Origin: Branchiostoma lanceolatum
Taxonomy: Eukaryota; Chordata; Leptocardii; Amphioxiformes; Branchiostomatidae
NCBI RefSeq assembly: GCF_035083965.1
Contig: NC_089724.1
Coordinates: 28,395,435-28,459,434 of the forward strand
Reading direction: 5' to 3'
Length of the DNA stretch: 64,000 nt
The notes beneath the pieces were generated by a model. The model was not told the origin of the DNA, ran no database searches, and saw only the letters and a program-made list of their open reading frames with translations. The translations under genes and the position numbers were made by a program. Below are positions 23,175 to 35,561 of this stretch, in pieces (position 1 is the first letter of the stretch; each line of letters opens with the position of its first letter).

Positions 23175-25319
23175 CTACTCGACAGTTGCTGTACCGCTCC
23201 CATACAGAATGCCAAAATCCGGCTCTGCAGAATCCTGACTTGACGTCATTGTGACGTCACGCGACATGTCAGTGTGGTCACTTTGCTGTCCGTACAAGTC
23301 TGCGGTGACGGTTGGAGTTTGAATCGCTTCTGTCCCACGGTAATTTGCATGCTGACTTGTGAGAGTTCTTCGGTTTGGCGCTGTATCTCGTGGATACAGT
23401 GTGTTTGCATCTGCTATGGCATAAGGCCTTTCTTCCATTTGGTTCGCTTCATAGCTTGTCGAGTTGCTTGTATGCTCACTTGTGAGTGCATTACGATTCA
23501 CAGCCCTATTCAGAGCCGTATCTCGACGGTACAGTGAATTTGCCACGGCTACTCCGTAAGGCATTTCTGTCTCATCAGTCTCGGCCTTCCCGATTTGAAA
23601 AGCAGGTTGTTCAGGTACTTCGTCGTCTTGGCAATGGACGTCTGTGTTTACAGCGTCAGTTGCATTTCCCTCGTAGACCGGTAGAGGGGGCGGCGCAGCA
23701 GACGCGTATTGGTGACATTGGACCTCCTCATCTGCATCTTCTGCGTCATCATTTTCGTAGTGATGAACCTGAGCTTCTGTAGTACCGAGCGTGTCCGCTG
23801 GGAGCGCTTCTGCCACACAGTGGAAACTATATTGCGTGGCTCCCATTTTCTTCGCAGACCAATCAGTTTCTGGCGATCGCAGACGTCGAAGAGGAAAGGC
23901 GTTCGGGCTCGATTCCCTTTCTGTTGAGTATCCTGTCAACTCGGGAAGGGTATGTGGAGGGATGCAGACGGCCATGGCTTCTACTCCCATGTGCAACGTT
24001 GCACCGGAGGCGCGATTATTATTTTCTCGACTGTTCCGTCGCATTGTCCAACAAAATAAAGCGGTAGCTTTAGGAAAGAGTACGGCGACAAGAACAATGG
24101 CAATGATGGATAAGACGGAGGGATTTTCTTCAGAGTTGGTGTTTCTAGCAACACAGAACTTCTGGTGAAATGATGGCTTAAAACCTAACCAGTAGGAGCA
24201 GCAGGAGCGGTTCGTAGAACCTGCACAAGTGTCGGTGTTGTTTTCACCTCGTGGTAAAAAGTCGTCGGGTGGAGGGAACGTAGTCGTGTTTTGTTCTTGT
24301 TTCTCCACCGGTCGCCTGTCTGCAAGACACAGCAGCAGATCATTATGGTAGGTTTTCGTGCTCCCCCGCCAGGCCGTTTCATATGCCATCGTGTAAATGC
24401 CTGAGTCTTCCACGGAGAAGTCTTCAACCACGAGTGCTTCGGTGACATCCTCGATCATGTGCCGCCCTGTGGGTGTGGTCCAGGCTAAGGAATCAGCAGC
24501 GCCCGGGAAATTATATTTCGAAACCGCGAATAGGGGTAGACTAGTAGAATAATGCTCACTTACGTAGAAAGTGTATGGAAGAACACCAAAGTATTTATGC
24601 CGACTCTTTATGAAGATCAGGTTTTCGACGAAAGAGCGGTTTTGATGAGTGTTGGTGATGTAAGGGGGTGTTTTGGGCCATACATCAACGTTCTCAAGGT
24701 TAAACAAGTCATCACGGCTGACCTGTTCATCAGGACAGCGCAAAGGGTTCCCCTGCAGCTCGTACGAAGCGGACGGATGCGCTGATTGTATATCTCCGGG
24801 TATTTGGTTGATGTTGTTGACCATGAGCGATACTAACAACAATCGTTTACTCGGAATCAGCCTGATGGCCTGCATGGGAACAGCAGCCAGTTTATTCCCG
24901 GAAAGTTCCAGGAACTCCAAACTTGCCAGACCATGGAAGGCGCGTTCTGATATGGCGGAAACCAAGTTGTTTGAAAGGTACAGAGTCCAGAGCGAGACGA
25001 GGTCGGAAAAGACGAAGTCGCGAAGGGAAACGATGTAGTTTCTGTTCAGATCCAGAAGACGAAGTTTACGCAGACGTTGGAAGGTTTGCGGAGATAAGTT
25101 GTTTACCCTGTTGTTGTCGATATACAGATGCCGTATGTGCGGGGTTGTGTTGAAGGAGCCGAGGTGGGATATTTCGTTGTCTGACAGCCTAACAGTATAG
25201 GCGTCCGGCGTGATGGATTCTATCGGGACGTGCGTTAAGTTACGGCCGGTATAATGAAAGTTCTTCCCCACAGTAGTGGTCAGCAAAGTAAAAATGAAAC
25301 AGAAAGTCGCGTATTCCAT
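23175..25319 (-). CDS. single-exon LRR-Ig-like transmembrane receptor, 714 aa
   Basis: A type I membrane protein by layout: signal peptide at 1-18 and about six leucine-rich repeats at 40-175 (for example LRLLDLNRNYIVSL). A short LRR C-terminal cap follows (NPLRCPDE, 191-198). A divergent Ig-like segment lies at about 255-333, with DSGIYTMAY around the F strand. N-glycosylation sites and a Cys cluster (365-389) precede a membrane span at 401-423 and a long cytoplasmic tail of about 290 residues. The tail contains a proline-rich patch (PPPLPVYE) and two related tyrosine motifs, PYGVAVANSLYRRDTALNR (587-605) and PYAIADANTLYPRDTAPNR (632-650). LRR-Ig receptors are an expanded group in amphioxus, often linked to recognition or adhesion. 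The ligand and role are unknown. The start is the ATG preceding the signal peptide. A truncated copy lies at 2431-2949. Confidence 0.88.
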   Translation of the reverse strand: MEYATFCFIFTLLTTTVGKNFHYTGRNLTHVPIESITPDAYTVRLSDNEISHLGSFNTTPHIRHLYIDNNRVNNLSPQTFQRLRKLRLLDLNRNYIVSLRDFVFSDLVSLWTLYLSNNLVSAISERAFHGLASLEFLELSGNKLAAVPMQAIRLIPSKRLLLVSLMVNNINQIPGDIQSAHPSASYELQGNPLRCPDEQVSRDDLFNLENVDVWPKTPPYITNTHQNRSFVENLIFIKSRHKYFGVLPYTFYVSEHYSTSLPLFAVSKYNFPGAADSLAWTTPTGRHMIEDVTEALVVEDFSVEDSGIYTMAYETAWRGSTKTYHNDLLLCLADRRPVEKQEQNTTTFPPPDDFLPRGENNTDTCAGSTNRSCCSYWLGFKPSFHQKFCVARNTNSEENPSVLSIIAIVLVAVLFPKATALFCWTMRRNSRENNNRASGATLHMGVEAMAVCIPPHTLPELTGYSTERESSPNAFPLRRLRSPETDWSAKKMGATQYSFHCVAEALPADTLGTTEAQVHHYENDDAEDADEEVQCHQYASAAPPPLPVYEGNATDAVNTDVHCQDDEVPEQPAFQIGKAETDETEMPYGVAVANSLYRRDTALNRAVNRNALTSEHTSNSTSYEANQMEERPYAIADANTLYPRDTAPNRRTLTSQHANYRGTEAIQTPTVTADLYGQQSDHTDMSRDVTMTSSQDSAEPDFGILYGSGTATVE

Positions 25320-25790
25320 GTTGTATCGTATTGGTAGAGTGCTTGGCAGATACTATATGCCTCCTATGAAATACAAACAATGAAATACAAACAATACATT
25401 AACACACATTGCAAACAATGAAATACTCGTACGTACTAGAAAATACTAGACATAAAAACGTTTGAAAATGTGGATTCAGGCCATTGACTTTATGATTTGA
25501 ATATCATGCAATATGTACATGTATGACTAAAAAGATAACAAAATACACAAAGCGTAAAAATATTCATTTTTTTCGACAAGCGATAAAATACAAACAATAC
25601 ATTAACACACATTGTAAAAAATGAAATACTCGTAAGTACTAGAAAATACTAGAAATAAAAACGTTTGCAAATGTGGATTCAGGCCATTGGCTTTATAATG
25701 AGAATATCATGCATTATGTACATGTATGACTAAAAAGACAACAAAACACACGTAGCGTAAAAATATTCATTTTTTCGATGTAATTCGTTG
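25320..25790. repeat. upstream flank of LRR gene with internal ~210-bp tandem copy
   Basis: 25374-25560 and 25585-25775 are near copies ('acaatacattaacacacatt', 'tactagaaaatactaga', 'caggccattg', 'gcgtaaaaatattcat'). The first copy also matches 2990-3165 upstream of the truncated gene. Confidence 0.85.
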
Positions 25791-25914
25791 AGCGCTCTGA
25801 CAAATCGCTCGGTTGCAGTGAGGTCGCTAATCAGGTCAACATGTCCAGTGAAAAACGGCTTTAGACTTCCACTTTACGATGTAGACATATGATTATACTT
25901 TTTAGCTTTATCCA

Positions 25915-26240
25915 GTAAGCCGGCGAAATGTAGATCGCCCGAAGCTCGCCGAATTTCAAAATCGCCCGAGCGTCGACCGTATTTTCCAATGAAAATCTCG
26001 GGTGACGTCCGTCGAACACTAAAAACTAAAAATCCCCCATGAGATGGTACAATATCTTGGACATGGACGAAGTCAGTGTCGACTAACCTGGTAAAAGGCC
26101 AATATCTGGATCAACTTTGATTTCTAAAAATCGCCCGAAACCCGCGTAATCGACAGGACATCGGCCGTACTTTGGCCGAAAATGCACATTTGAAGCTCGC
26201 CAACACGTCGGCCGAGCTGAATTTGTTATTTGTGACGGGG
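25915..26240. mobile_element. GC-rich MITE-like repeat, copy 2
   Basis: Direct copy of the 21.05-21.40 kb repeat with a different or truncated left end. It shares 'tcgcccgagcgtcgaccg', 'tcgactaacctggtaaaagg' and the right end 'tatttgtgacgggggc'. Confidence 0.7.
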
Positions 26241-26394
26241 GCTATATGACACAGAATGTCTAACTCATCTACAAGTAACTTACCGATTGTGCAGGATTGT
26301 GAGTTCGGTCCCGGCTCTCTCCCTATCAGCTTGCCACTCTGCTGAACCGTTACGGACTGCCGAGAGAAAAGCCGTTCCAATTGATATACTATGA

Positions 26395-27870
26395 TGAATG
26401 TGCAGGCAGTAAGATCTTATCCGCGATCGTCATTGGTCAGAAAAGATCGCATGTTGTTTTTACTATGCAGCAGTTCCCCGTTAACTGTCGGTCAGCAAGA
26501 TTAAAAAAAAGGAAAGGTATTTTTAATACTATCTTGAAATTGGATCTGGGACATTTGCACGAGTCTCAGCCACTATACCATGCACAGTAACACGTGTTTT
26601 TGAAGACGGTCTGCACACTATCAATGTTTTTCTTATTTTTTCTTATTTTTCTTGTTTTCTTATGTTGAGAAAGATGTTCTTATACAAAGAAAAACAAGAA
26701 AATTCAAGAAACCTTCTGCGGAAGTTTTTGTATGTCAATTCTTAGACAAATAATTATATTCTTTTTTTCTGAAGTTGAGAAAATATTTCTAGCATAATGT
26801 TCTCCAATAAGAATTTTCTAGAGAAAGAAGAAAAATTCTCTTTCTCAGTCTTACTATATGATTTGTTTTTTGTTTGGTTAAATGTGGTATTATTACAGAT
26901 TCTTTCCTTAAGATATTTTTTTTTTAAATTTGATTCTACTAGAATAATTTTCCTGAATTTTCTTGGTTGAAGAAAGTTCAAGAAAAAAGTCTTAGATACA
27001 ATTCTTGTTTGTGCTTAAAACACGAATTCTTGTAAACAGAGAAATATTCTTGCTGACAGAAAAAAATCTTTGTGGAAGGAAAAACAATAAAAATAAGGAA
27101 AGCGATTTTTGGTAGTGTAGAAACCATAATCCAAAATATGATTATTTTTTGTCGTCTCTGATGTCAAAAAATATAAGTTTTCTTTTCGATTACTCGTAAA
27201 AGGAATGAGGACAGACATTCAAATTAATGGAGCTGCAGCTCAGGTAGCAAGGTCTCACCCGCGATCCTCATTGGTCAAAAAAGATCCTATGTTGTTTTTA
27301 CAATGAAGCAGTTTCTCGGCAGCGAGATTGAAAAAAAGGAAAGGTATTTTTGATACTATCTTACAACTGGATCTTGGACATTTGCACGTGTCTCAGCCAA
27401 TATACCGTGCAAAGCAACACGCGTTTTAGAAGATGGTCTGTAGAAACCATCCAACCAAAAACACAGCTTTTTTTCTCGTCTCTGGTGTGAAAAATGTAAG
27501 CTTTCTTTTCGATTACTCGTAAAAGAAATGAGGACAGACATTCAAATTAATGGAGTTGCAGCAGCTCAGGTAGCAAGGTCTCACCCGCGATCCTCATTGG
27601 TCAGAAAAGATCGTATGGTGTTTTTACTATGCAGCAGTTCCTCGTCAGCAAGATTAAAAAAAGGGAAGGTATTTTCAATACTATCTTACAACTGGATCAG
27701 GGTCATTTGCACGTGTCTCAGCCACTATACCGTGCACAGCAACACGTGCTTTAGAAGATGGTCTGCAGAAACCATCCGATCAAAAACACAGGTTTTTTTC
27801 TCGTCTCTGGTGTGAAAAAATGTAAGATTTCTTTTCGATTACTCGTAAAAAAAACCCTGAGCACAGACAT
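26395..27870. repeat. ~327-bp tandem repeat, three copies around AT-rich spacer
   Basis: Copies near 26395-26610, 27205-27530 and 27535-27870 share 'tcaaattaatggag', 'tcattggtcagaaaagatcg', 'agattaaaaaaagg', 'tttgcacgtgtctcagcc' and 'cttttcgattactcgtaaaa'. The last two are directly adjacent, about 327 bp apart. The first is separated by about 600 bp of A/T-rich sequence. No shared ORF is maintained. Confidence 0.85.
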
Positions 27871-29750
27871 CTAAGTTAACAGAGGAAAATGTAGCAGATA
27901 CAGAGCTGTATACGGGTATGCTGAACACCTCACATATATGCAGTGTACAAGGGACAAGGACTTCATGTGACGCTCTAGATACATTGTCGATGCAATTATG
28001 AATAAAAAAATATGCAGCCAGTCTTTGTTTTTTAAGTATTAACCAGTTTTTGTATGTTTCTCTGCTAGTTTCCATGATAACAAATATGTGCTTGTATTTG
28101 AGGCTGAAAAACACTTTGTGCACAATTATTATGAGTTTATTGCGATACAATTTTGCTATACTATAATTTATGACCCAAACAGCATCCACCGCTTTATTGT
28201 CCTGTCGTCTGTCAAACTACAAAAAGGTATTAGCGGACCTAAATGGACCACAACAATGAGAATCCAATATGGCGGGCAGACATTCCTTCTCATCTTGGAA
28301 CGAGAGGGGTCAACACTCAAGATTTGCTGCATATTTTTTATTCATAATTGCATAGACAATGTATCCAGAGCGCCACATAAAGTCATTGCCCCGTGTATAC
28401 TGCATATTAGACTCGGATGAGTTCGGGTGAGGTCGGATGAGTTCGGTTGAGGTACCGGTGTTTAGGCATACCGCTGTATACTATTATCTATATAACATGT
28501 TGTTTTGCATCAGATAGCGTCCTTATTTCTGGTATAGGGACAAGGACATCACACGTGTACAAGGGCCACAGCTGGTACCAAGAATTTGTTTGTTTATTTG
28601 TTTGTTTGTATTGCATATCCGGTAAACTGCCTCATGTCATGGCGTAACACACAAGGTTTGTACTGAACAGTACAAGCTGCATATCCGGATAGATATATTT
28701 GAACCACTCACACCGGGAAGGACCCCAGACCTACTCTTTTCGATAAGCGTGGTGGGTTCTTTTACTTGCTATGTCACTCTCATGACTTGATACAAAACCA
28801 ACATTGTAAGAGCTCCAACACCGAGAAATTCAGTCATATATGAGGTTGTATTTCATCTGATATCTAAGAAATATTCTTAGTCATTCATTTGTAGTAGACA
28901 AAAAGGGCTGTGCTTTAAGAGAAGGTGTAAATAGTACTATATCGAAAATATGCGCCCAGTAAAGAAATAAAAGTAAAGTTACCAACCTGTGTTCAATAAT
29001 TGCTCTTTGACCATTAACATGCAAAAGTTTAACTGTAACCTACTTCTTAGACAAGTATATTGCAACACAATCAAATATTCAAATTATTGAAATCACCCTT
29101 AAGTCCATATATGATGTAGCAAGTATAATGTTTAACCAACAAGGTCAGTCACATTTCTTCCAACCGCACCCCCATTGTTCAAATGGAACGTTCCATGGGG
29201 AATCCCCCCTTCCCAGATGCCCCACACAACGCAACAGGTGCACCTGGGAACTTCCGCTTTTGCAAATCGCGACCTTGCACCATTAATTTCATCTATAACA
29301 AACAAGGTACAGAGCTATAGCCTCTACCAAGACATGTAGCAGTTCTTCTATCGTACTGACAAGGATTTCTAGAAGTACCGAGGACAACGCAACGCAGACG
29401 TCAGGCCCAACAACGCTTAACAGGTGTGTGTGACTAACAAATATTGATCAACGGCAAAGTATTTGTCGTTTGTAACAAATAACATTTAGCACAGTTGCTT
29501 TAAATCTGGCGGACCGAGCACAGACATGTCGACATCGGGATTATGCGGTATCTTGTGGTACAGGAACTTGTGGTGAAAAATGCAAAGTCTCGGGGGAACT
29601 AGTCTCTAACAGACTAACCGCGACGGCTAAAGGGAGAACATTTGCCGGGGGACTTTGGCCATGGAGGGTAACATTCGCAAATTTGCATATTTGACCCTCT
29701 CTCCGTAGCCGACTCCTTTCATACAATTCACTCTATTTGGCCAATTTCTA
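27871..29750. other. intergenic; upstream region of NTase-TPR gene
   Basis: 28600-28760 is a dispersed repeat shared with HSD3B intron 1. 'gatgagttcggntgaggt' occurs twice in tandem at 28405-28452. A block at about 29355-29423 ends in a good splice donor ('ttaacaggtgtgtg') and could be an alternative first exon of the TPR gene. ORFs at 27839-28420 lie on both strands and are not supported. Confidence 0.4.
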
Positions 29751-29803
29751 CTATTTTCCCAGCGACCCGCGGAGGCTGGTAGAGCCTAGGGGGGAACGGA
29801 CAG

Positions 29804-29810
29804 TATAAAT
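29804..29810 (+). promoter_or_regulatory. TATA box and non-coding first exon of NTase-TPR gene
   Basis: TATAAAT is followed about 30 bp later by 'accacagactagacacag', then a donor at 29887 ('aataaacaggtgtat'). The next strong acceptor is 'ttttttcacag' at 30344, which opens the first coding exon. This gives a plausible 5' UTR exon of about 29840-29887. Inferred from spacing and splice signals only. Confidence 0.4.
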
Positions 29811-30530
29811 GCTACAGGTTTTCCACCACAGACTAGACACAGTTACGAGGGCGGTGCGTTAGAAATTGCGAGGACAATAATAAACAGGTGTATTTTCCCT
29901 CTAGTCCCTTAGTTACTGGGCTGGGCTAGGATAAGATTGCCATTTGCAAAACGCTGCTACCACCCGACAGATGTTTCGCGCTGCGAGAGACCATTTGTAA
30001 GATTTGTAAGAGCTTCATTTTTCGCTACCCAAGCCACGGTAAATACATGACGTCACTCGCCAGTAGTATAGTATGAGAGGAAAATCTCACATTCAAGGGG
30101 AGGGTTCGGCGAGGGGCATATTCGTGTGAACTTCAATCAAGCTCGAGTTAAAATCATTACACCCTTTTATCATTATATTATGCAATTCATGCAGAAGTGC
30201 GCATGCTGTTTGTGTCTATTTCTGTACGTTGTATGTTGCATGATGTTTTGTTAAGTATGCATATTTCAAGTGAATATATCATCTACTTATTTCACTTGCA
30301 CGATGGACTTTGTTAATCATTGTTTCTCGTCCATTTTTTCACAGAAAATCTACAATACAAAGGAGAACACATTTTTAAGAGTAATGTATGGAAATCAGCT
30401 AATCTTTTGCGACTGAAAATACGCCTTTTGTGTAGTAGGAAATCTATGGTTCCAGAGTAGCAAGTTGACTCAAAGAACACATCTCAAGCATCACCGCAAA
30501 GAAGTTAAAGGAGCTTCAGAAGAATCAGAC

Positions 30531-33500
30531 ATGCAAACAGAAAGGACTACGTTGTCTACAGTCGCTGAAGAACTTCGTGAATTGGACCTGATCTTTAAAA
30601 CCGGTTCCAGATCTGATCTGGATGTTGTGGAGAGGGGATACGCGCGCAAGTTAATTCAGGCCATCAGTAGTGGCGATGAGGTATTGGAGTTTGAAGCATT
30701 AAAAAGTCTAGGCGATGTTTATTTGCACAGAGCAAAGATAAGTAAACATAAGGTGGAAAACTTCAACAAGGCCTGCGGGTTGTATACAGAACTCTCACGA
30801 TATTGTTCAAAGGCTGAGGAGAAACAAGTTTTACAACATCGTATCAAATACGCAGAGAAATGTACGAAGCTAGTGCACAGCCAAACACATACAAAACCAG
30901 AGACTGGGACTTTAGCCAATATCACATTAGATGTGGCGAAAACACTTAAATTGGTGAAAGAGAGGACCAAAACAAAAGGCCATGGAGTAATGCCCTTATT
31001 TGAAAGTTACACAGGTTCCTTTGTCGAAGCCATCGTGCATAGAAATAAATGTCTGGAAGTAGAATCTTTGAAGAGCCTTGGAGATCTGTACCTCGACAAG
31101 GGAAAGGTTAGCAAGGACGAGGCATCATTCAATAAAGCCGCTGGCCTGTTCCAAGGGGCACTGAAGCGTTGTGAAGATTCAGATGGTAGGGCCACGCTGA
31201 GGCACCGCATCAGGTATGCGGCAAAAGTACAAGAAGGAAAGGTAGGAAAGTTCGACTCTAATTCTTCAGTAACTTTTACGCATTCGAAATAATCCTTATA
31301 CACAACGCATTACTTAACACGGTGGCGAGATTAATACATTCTTGTACACGATAATACGATTTCCATTACTAGTATGTATTGACAGATATGTTTCTAATTG
31401 CACATTCATCTACGATTTAACAGATATGAGATGAAGAGAATTGGTAAAATGAGCTCTCGTTCCATCCGTGAATGTCATAATTTAAGTTCCTTTAGTTTGT
31501 GTCTTCTCACGAAGATACAAGCAAGCAGCAAGTACAAAAGATGTAAAGGCATCGTACTTTTATTCCAGAATTCGAAGCGTCAAAAAGTGAAGCTGTCTAG
31601 GAGCAGAAAAGCTGGAAATGGCACCTTGTTTGTATCTCCGTCCACTTCACTGCCAGCAGCTCTAAACGTCAGCAGTCAGAGGAGCGAGGAAGGGTACGTA
31701 TCACTCTGCATCCGTCTCTTTACCTATTCACTTTCTAGTGTGACGTGTTACATACATCTCCTAGATCCTTCACAGCTATGTGTTGATACCAATGTGTTTG
31801 TTTTTAACAGAAGGAATGCCGGAGAGGGCAGCCCCAAACTTACAAACAATGACAAATCACAGGGAGACACTGGCAGGTTTGTGAGTTTGTGACCATATAA
31901 ATGTAAAGAGAAGACTATAGACGCCGATATGTGTCACTGCAATTTTTTATTTGCAACTTTTCCATCAGGTGTAAACTACTTAATGCTTGGTTTTACAATG
32001 TAGTTACAAACAACAATCAGCCTCACAAAGGTACTGTCAATGTAAAATATTATAAATCGTTTGTGATTGGTATTTTCATTACAGTAACGTTGCATACAAC
32101 TAATTTACCAGTCCAAAACACGCATGTCGTACCTTTTATACATTTAACCGTCCTCCATTGCCATAGTATGACTCGATCTCTCCCCATTGCTCTCACACAG
32201 TTTGTACAAGCATCATCTACAAGAGGGCTGCAGGGCCATGCAGGCAAGGGACCTGGACAGAGCTGAACAAAACTTTGCAGCTGCACTCAAGTTTGTCCAT
32301 GTGAAAGGTTTGTGTTCAAAACTAGTGTCGAAAATAGAAATGCTAGGGATTTGAAATGTCACTTTTCGGACAATACTTTGTGAAAATTAGACTAGGAATG
32401 TATTGTCTTTGTCCCTGACCAAAGCAGACTACTACTTTACACCCCCTTCGATAGATGATTATCACCACCACTGTAACTGTGGTTACGGTTCTGATCAAAA
32501 CTGCAACATAGCATTTGGGAAAAGGTGTGATTTCGTACCACCGGTCAAAGTTTAAAAAAGAGATAGTTTAGGCTTCTCCATACTGATGCACAAAAGGACA
32601 AAGCATTAATTCAATGAAATTAGAAAGGGCAGAGCAACTCATAGTCTGTAACTCTTCTATCGTGCAGAGTCAAACGTAGATCAACATCGGAAAGAAGCAG
32701 AGCCCCTTCACAGGTTAAGCAGTGTCTACCTGAAGAGAGGAATGCAGTCGAAAGACGGGGGAGACTTCACCAAAGCTGCAGCACTCAGTCATGCAGCACT
32801 TGTAAGATCACGGGGAGAATCTCAAGCGTCCATCAGACAAACAATCCTGGAGATAACTCAATCATGCGTTAGTCAAGTGTTGGGCTCGGCACAAACTGTA
32901 GACGTCATCTGTGACGCAGAAAAGCACAAAATGCTGTTGAGAGAACATCGAGGCTATGTAGAAGAAGAGATAAAAACGATTGACAAAGAGGCAGATCCGT
33001 ATAGCCTTGATGAAGAAGACCCAAAAGTACGACAATTTGAGAAGAAGAGAGTAGAAGCAGTGAAGGCATTGTGTCAAGCTATCGTCCATCAGAGGAGAAT
33101 GTTTATTACTAGTCTTGTAGATGAATGCATGCAGGTAATGGGTCCCCCTCCCTGCAAGTACGCCATGATAGGTTTGGGTTCACAAGCCACAGGTCTACTA
33201 ACCCCATACTCTGACCTGGAATTTGCCATTTTGATAGAGAATCAAAGAGATGTTAAGTATTTCCGGCATCTCACTCATTATCTTCATCTGAAAGTGATCA
33301 ATATGGGCGAAACCATTCTTCCGGCTATGGGGATTAAGTCTCTGAACGATTTCTTCTCAGATGACCCACTGGACAACTGGTTCTATGACTCTGTAACACC
33401 GCGTGGACTCGCGTTCGATGGAGCCATGCCGAATGCCTGCAAGACCCCACTGGGCAGGGGTACAGATAGCCCTACAGTAACGAGAGAACTTATCCAAACA

Positions 33501-35561
33501 CCAAGCAATATGACCAATGTCTTGAAAGACGACCTCACGTTTCATCTTAAGAAAGGCTACCATCTTGCAAGTGTGTTAGGGAATGTGTGTTTAATCACGG
33601 GAGAGCAAGATTTGGTCGATGAGTACACCGCTTTGTGGACGCGACAACTTCAAGAGAATAGTAGGATAAAGTCTTTGTTATTGGCAATATCTGTACTTAG
33701 TGAAAATGCACAAATGTTTCAAGTTCAACCTCTCACAGCCAGTATGCTGAATGTCAAGAAAGAAATCTATAGGTTTGCGAGCATTGCAGTGTCTTGTTGG
33801 GCGCTGCTTAAAGGCATTCAACCAACCACAATCTGGGAGACCATTCAAAAGCTGAACAAGAACGGAGTCGTTAACAATGAAAACACACATCACTTGATGG
33901 TGTTGGTCAGCATCTCAGCAGAATTGAGGCTGCGGACATACATGGACAACCGTGGTCAAGTAGAAAACATGTCAGCTTTATCGTCAATGTCGAAGGACAC
34001 TGACGTTACGGAGAATCTACAAAAAGTGTTCTATTTCTCAAATGCCAAACAGCTCATGCGATATTACTACACAGCAAGACCATTAAAGCACTTTATGTCA
34101 CAGTTTGTCGACAGCCAACTACCGAAGGAGCCACCAATTCTACTTGACAATTCTTTAGCACTACAAGCAGAGGTGTACAGGAGCCTGTGCAATTACCAGA
34201 AATCAAGAGAATGCTGTGAACAGGCGCTGCATAATGAATTTTCCAAGTATGGTAACATCGCGCATCCTAACATAGCCAATGCCCTTAACAACTTAGGAGG
34301 CGACTGGAGCGAGCTTGGTGATGACAAAAAGGCCATCGGATATCTTGAGCAGGCACTACACATGAGACGGAGTATCTATGGTGAAGCACATTATGACATT
34401 GCCGCGTCACTAAACAACTTGGGTAACACCTGGAGGAGCCTCGGTGATCACAGAAAGGCCGCCAGCTATTATGAACAGTCACTACAGATGAGGTGGCGTA
34501 TCTATGGTGAGGACACTCCACATCCTGACATTGCCGTGTCACTGAACAGCTTGGGGAATTCATGGAAGGACCTTGGAGACCATAGAAAGGCCACCAGCTA
34601 CTTCGAACAGTCCTTGAAGATGAACCTGGCTATCTATGGCGAGAATACTGCACACCCTGACATTGCTGCGCCACTTCACAACTTGGGTAACCTCTGGAGA
34701 AGTCTTGGAGAATACAGGAAAGCCATTAGTTACTACGAACAGTCGCTTAAGATGGAGCGACGTATTTACGGTGCCAGCACTGTGCACCCTGACATAGCTC
34801 AGACATTACACAACTTGGGTAACGTCTGGGGCGACCTTGGTGATCACAGAAAGTCATGCCGTCATTACGAACAGTCGCTACGGATGATGCTGAGCGCCTA
34901 TGGTGAGAACACTGCACATCCTGACATTGCCAAGCCCCTTAGCAGCTTGGGCCATTCCTGGAGAGCACTTGGTGATCACAAGAAGGCCTTCAACTATTAT
35001 GACCAGGCACTAGAAATGATGTGGAGAATCTATGGCAAGAGTAACGTGCATCCTGACATTGCACATTATCTTGGCAACTTGGGCATCGTCTGGGGCGACC
35101 TTGGTAATCACAGAAAGGCCATCGAATATCACAAACAAGCATTACAGATGTGTAGGTGTATCTATGGTGAGGGCACGGCACACCCTGACATTGCTCGTTC
35201 ACTTGACAACCTTGGTAGCGCATGGAGTGACCTTCATGAATACGCAAAGGCTGTGAGATTTTTTGAACAGTCGCTAGAGATGATGCAAATCATCAATGCA
35301 CATCCGAATCCTATAACTGCCACCACACTTCACAACTTAGGTAAAGCCTGGGGGTGCCTCGGAGATCACCGTAAGGCCGTAGATTATCACGAACAGTCAC
35401 TTGAGATGATGCGAAGTATTTATGGTGAGAGCACTGCGCATCCGGACATTTTAACGTTACTTGCGAGCTTGAGTATGGCGTGGTGGAAACTTGGCGAGTA
35501 CAGAAAGGCCGTCAGCTATTTTGATCAGGTAACACAGATGAATCAGACTCTACAAGAATGA
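30531..35561 (+). CDS. nucleotidyltransferase-like/TPR repeat protein (~1339 aa)
   Basis: Coding exons are 30531-31213, 31424-31693, 31811-31876, 32201-32307 and 32668-35561. Every junction is GT-AG and the phases close (2,2,2,1). The 5' exon probably begins at 30345; an in-frame TGA at about 30414 and no earlier ATG make 30531 the start. Three related helical modules (LxSLGDxYLxxGxxSKDxxxFxKAA type) lie near residues 54, 178 and 384. A GlnD/DUF294-like nucleotidyltransferase core follows, [20 protein letters not shown], with GS at 546-547 and acidic D558xE560. The C-terminus (about 874-1335) has 10-11 TPR units of 42-44 residues (LGxxWxxLGDHRKAxxYxEQSLxM), like kinesin light chain or nephrocystin-3. 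The TPRs should bind partners; whether the NTase core is active is unknown. Exon 2 (basic, low complexity) is the least certain. Related NTase-TPR proteins are expanded in amphioxus; I know no assigned function. Confidence 0.85.

Noticed and set aside
30465-30530. Start of the NTase-TPR protein at 30465
   Set aside because: That codon is TTG; the first in-frame ATG after the upstream stop is at 30531.
31214-31292. Read-through end of NTase-TPR exon 1 to a stop at 31292
   Set aside because: A good donor (CAG|GTATGC) at 31213 in phase 2 joins in frame to the next exon; read-through would cut off the NTase and TPR parts. It could still be a retained-intron isoform.
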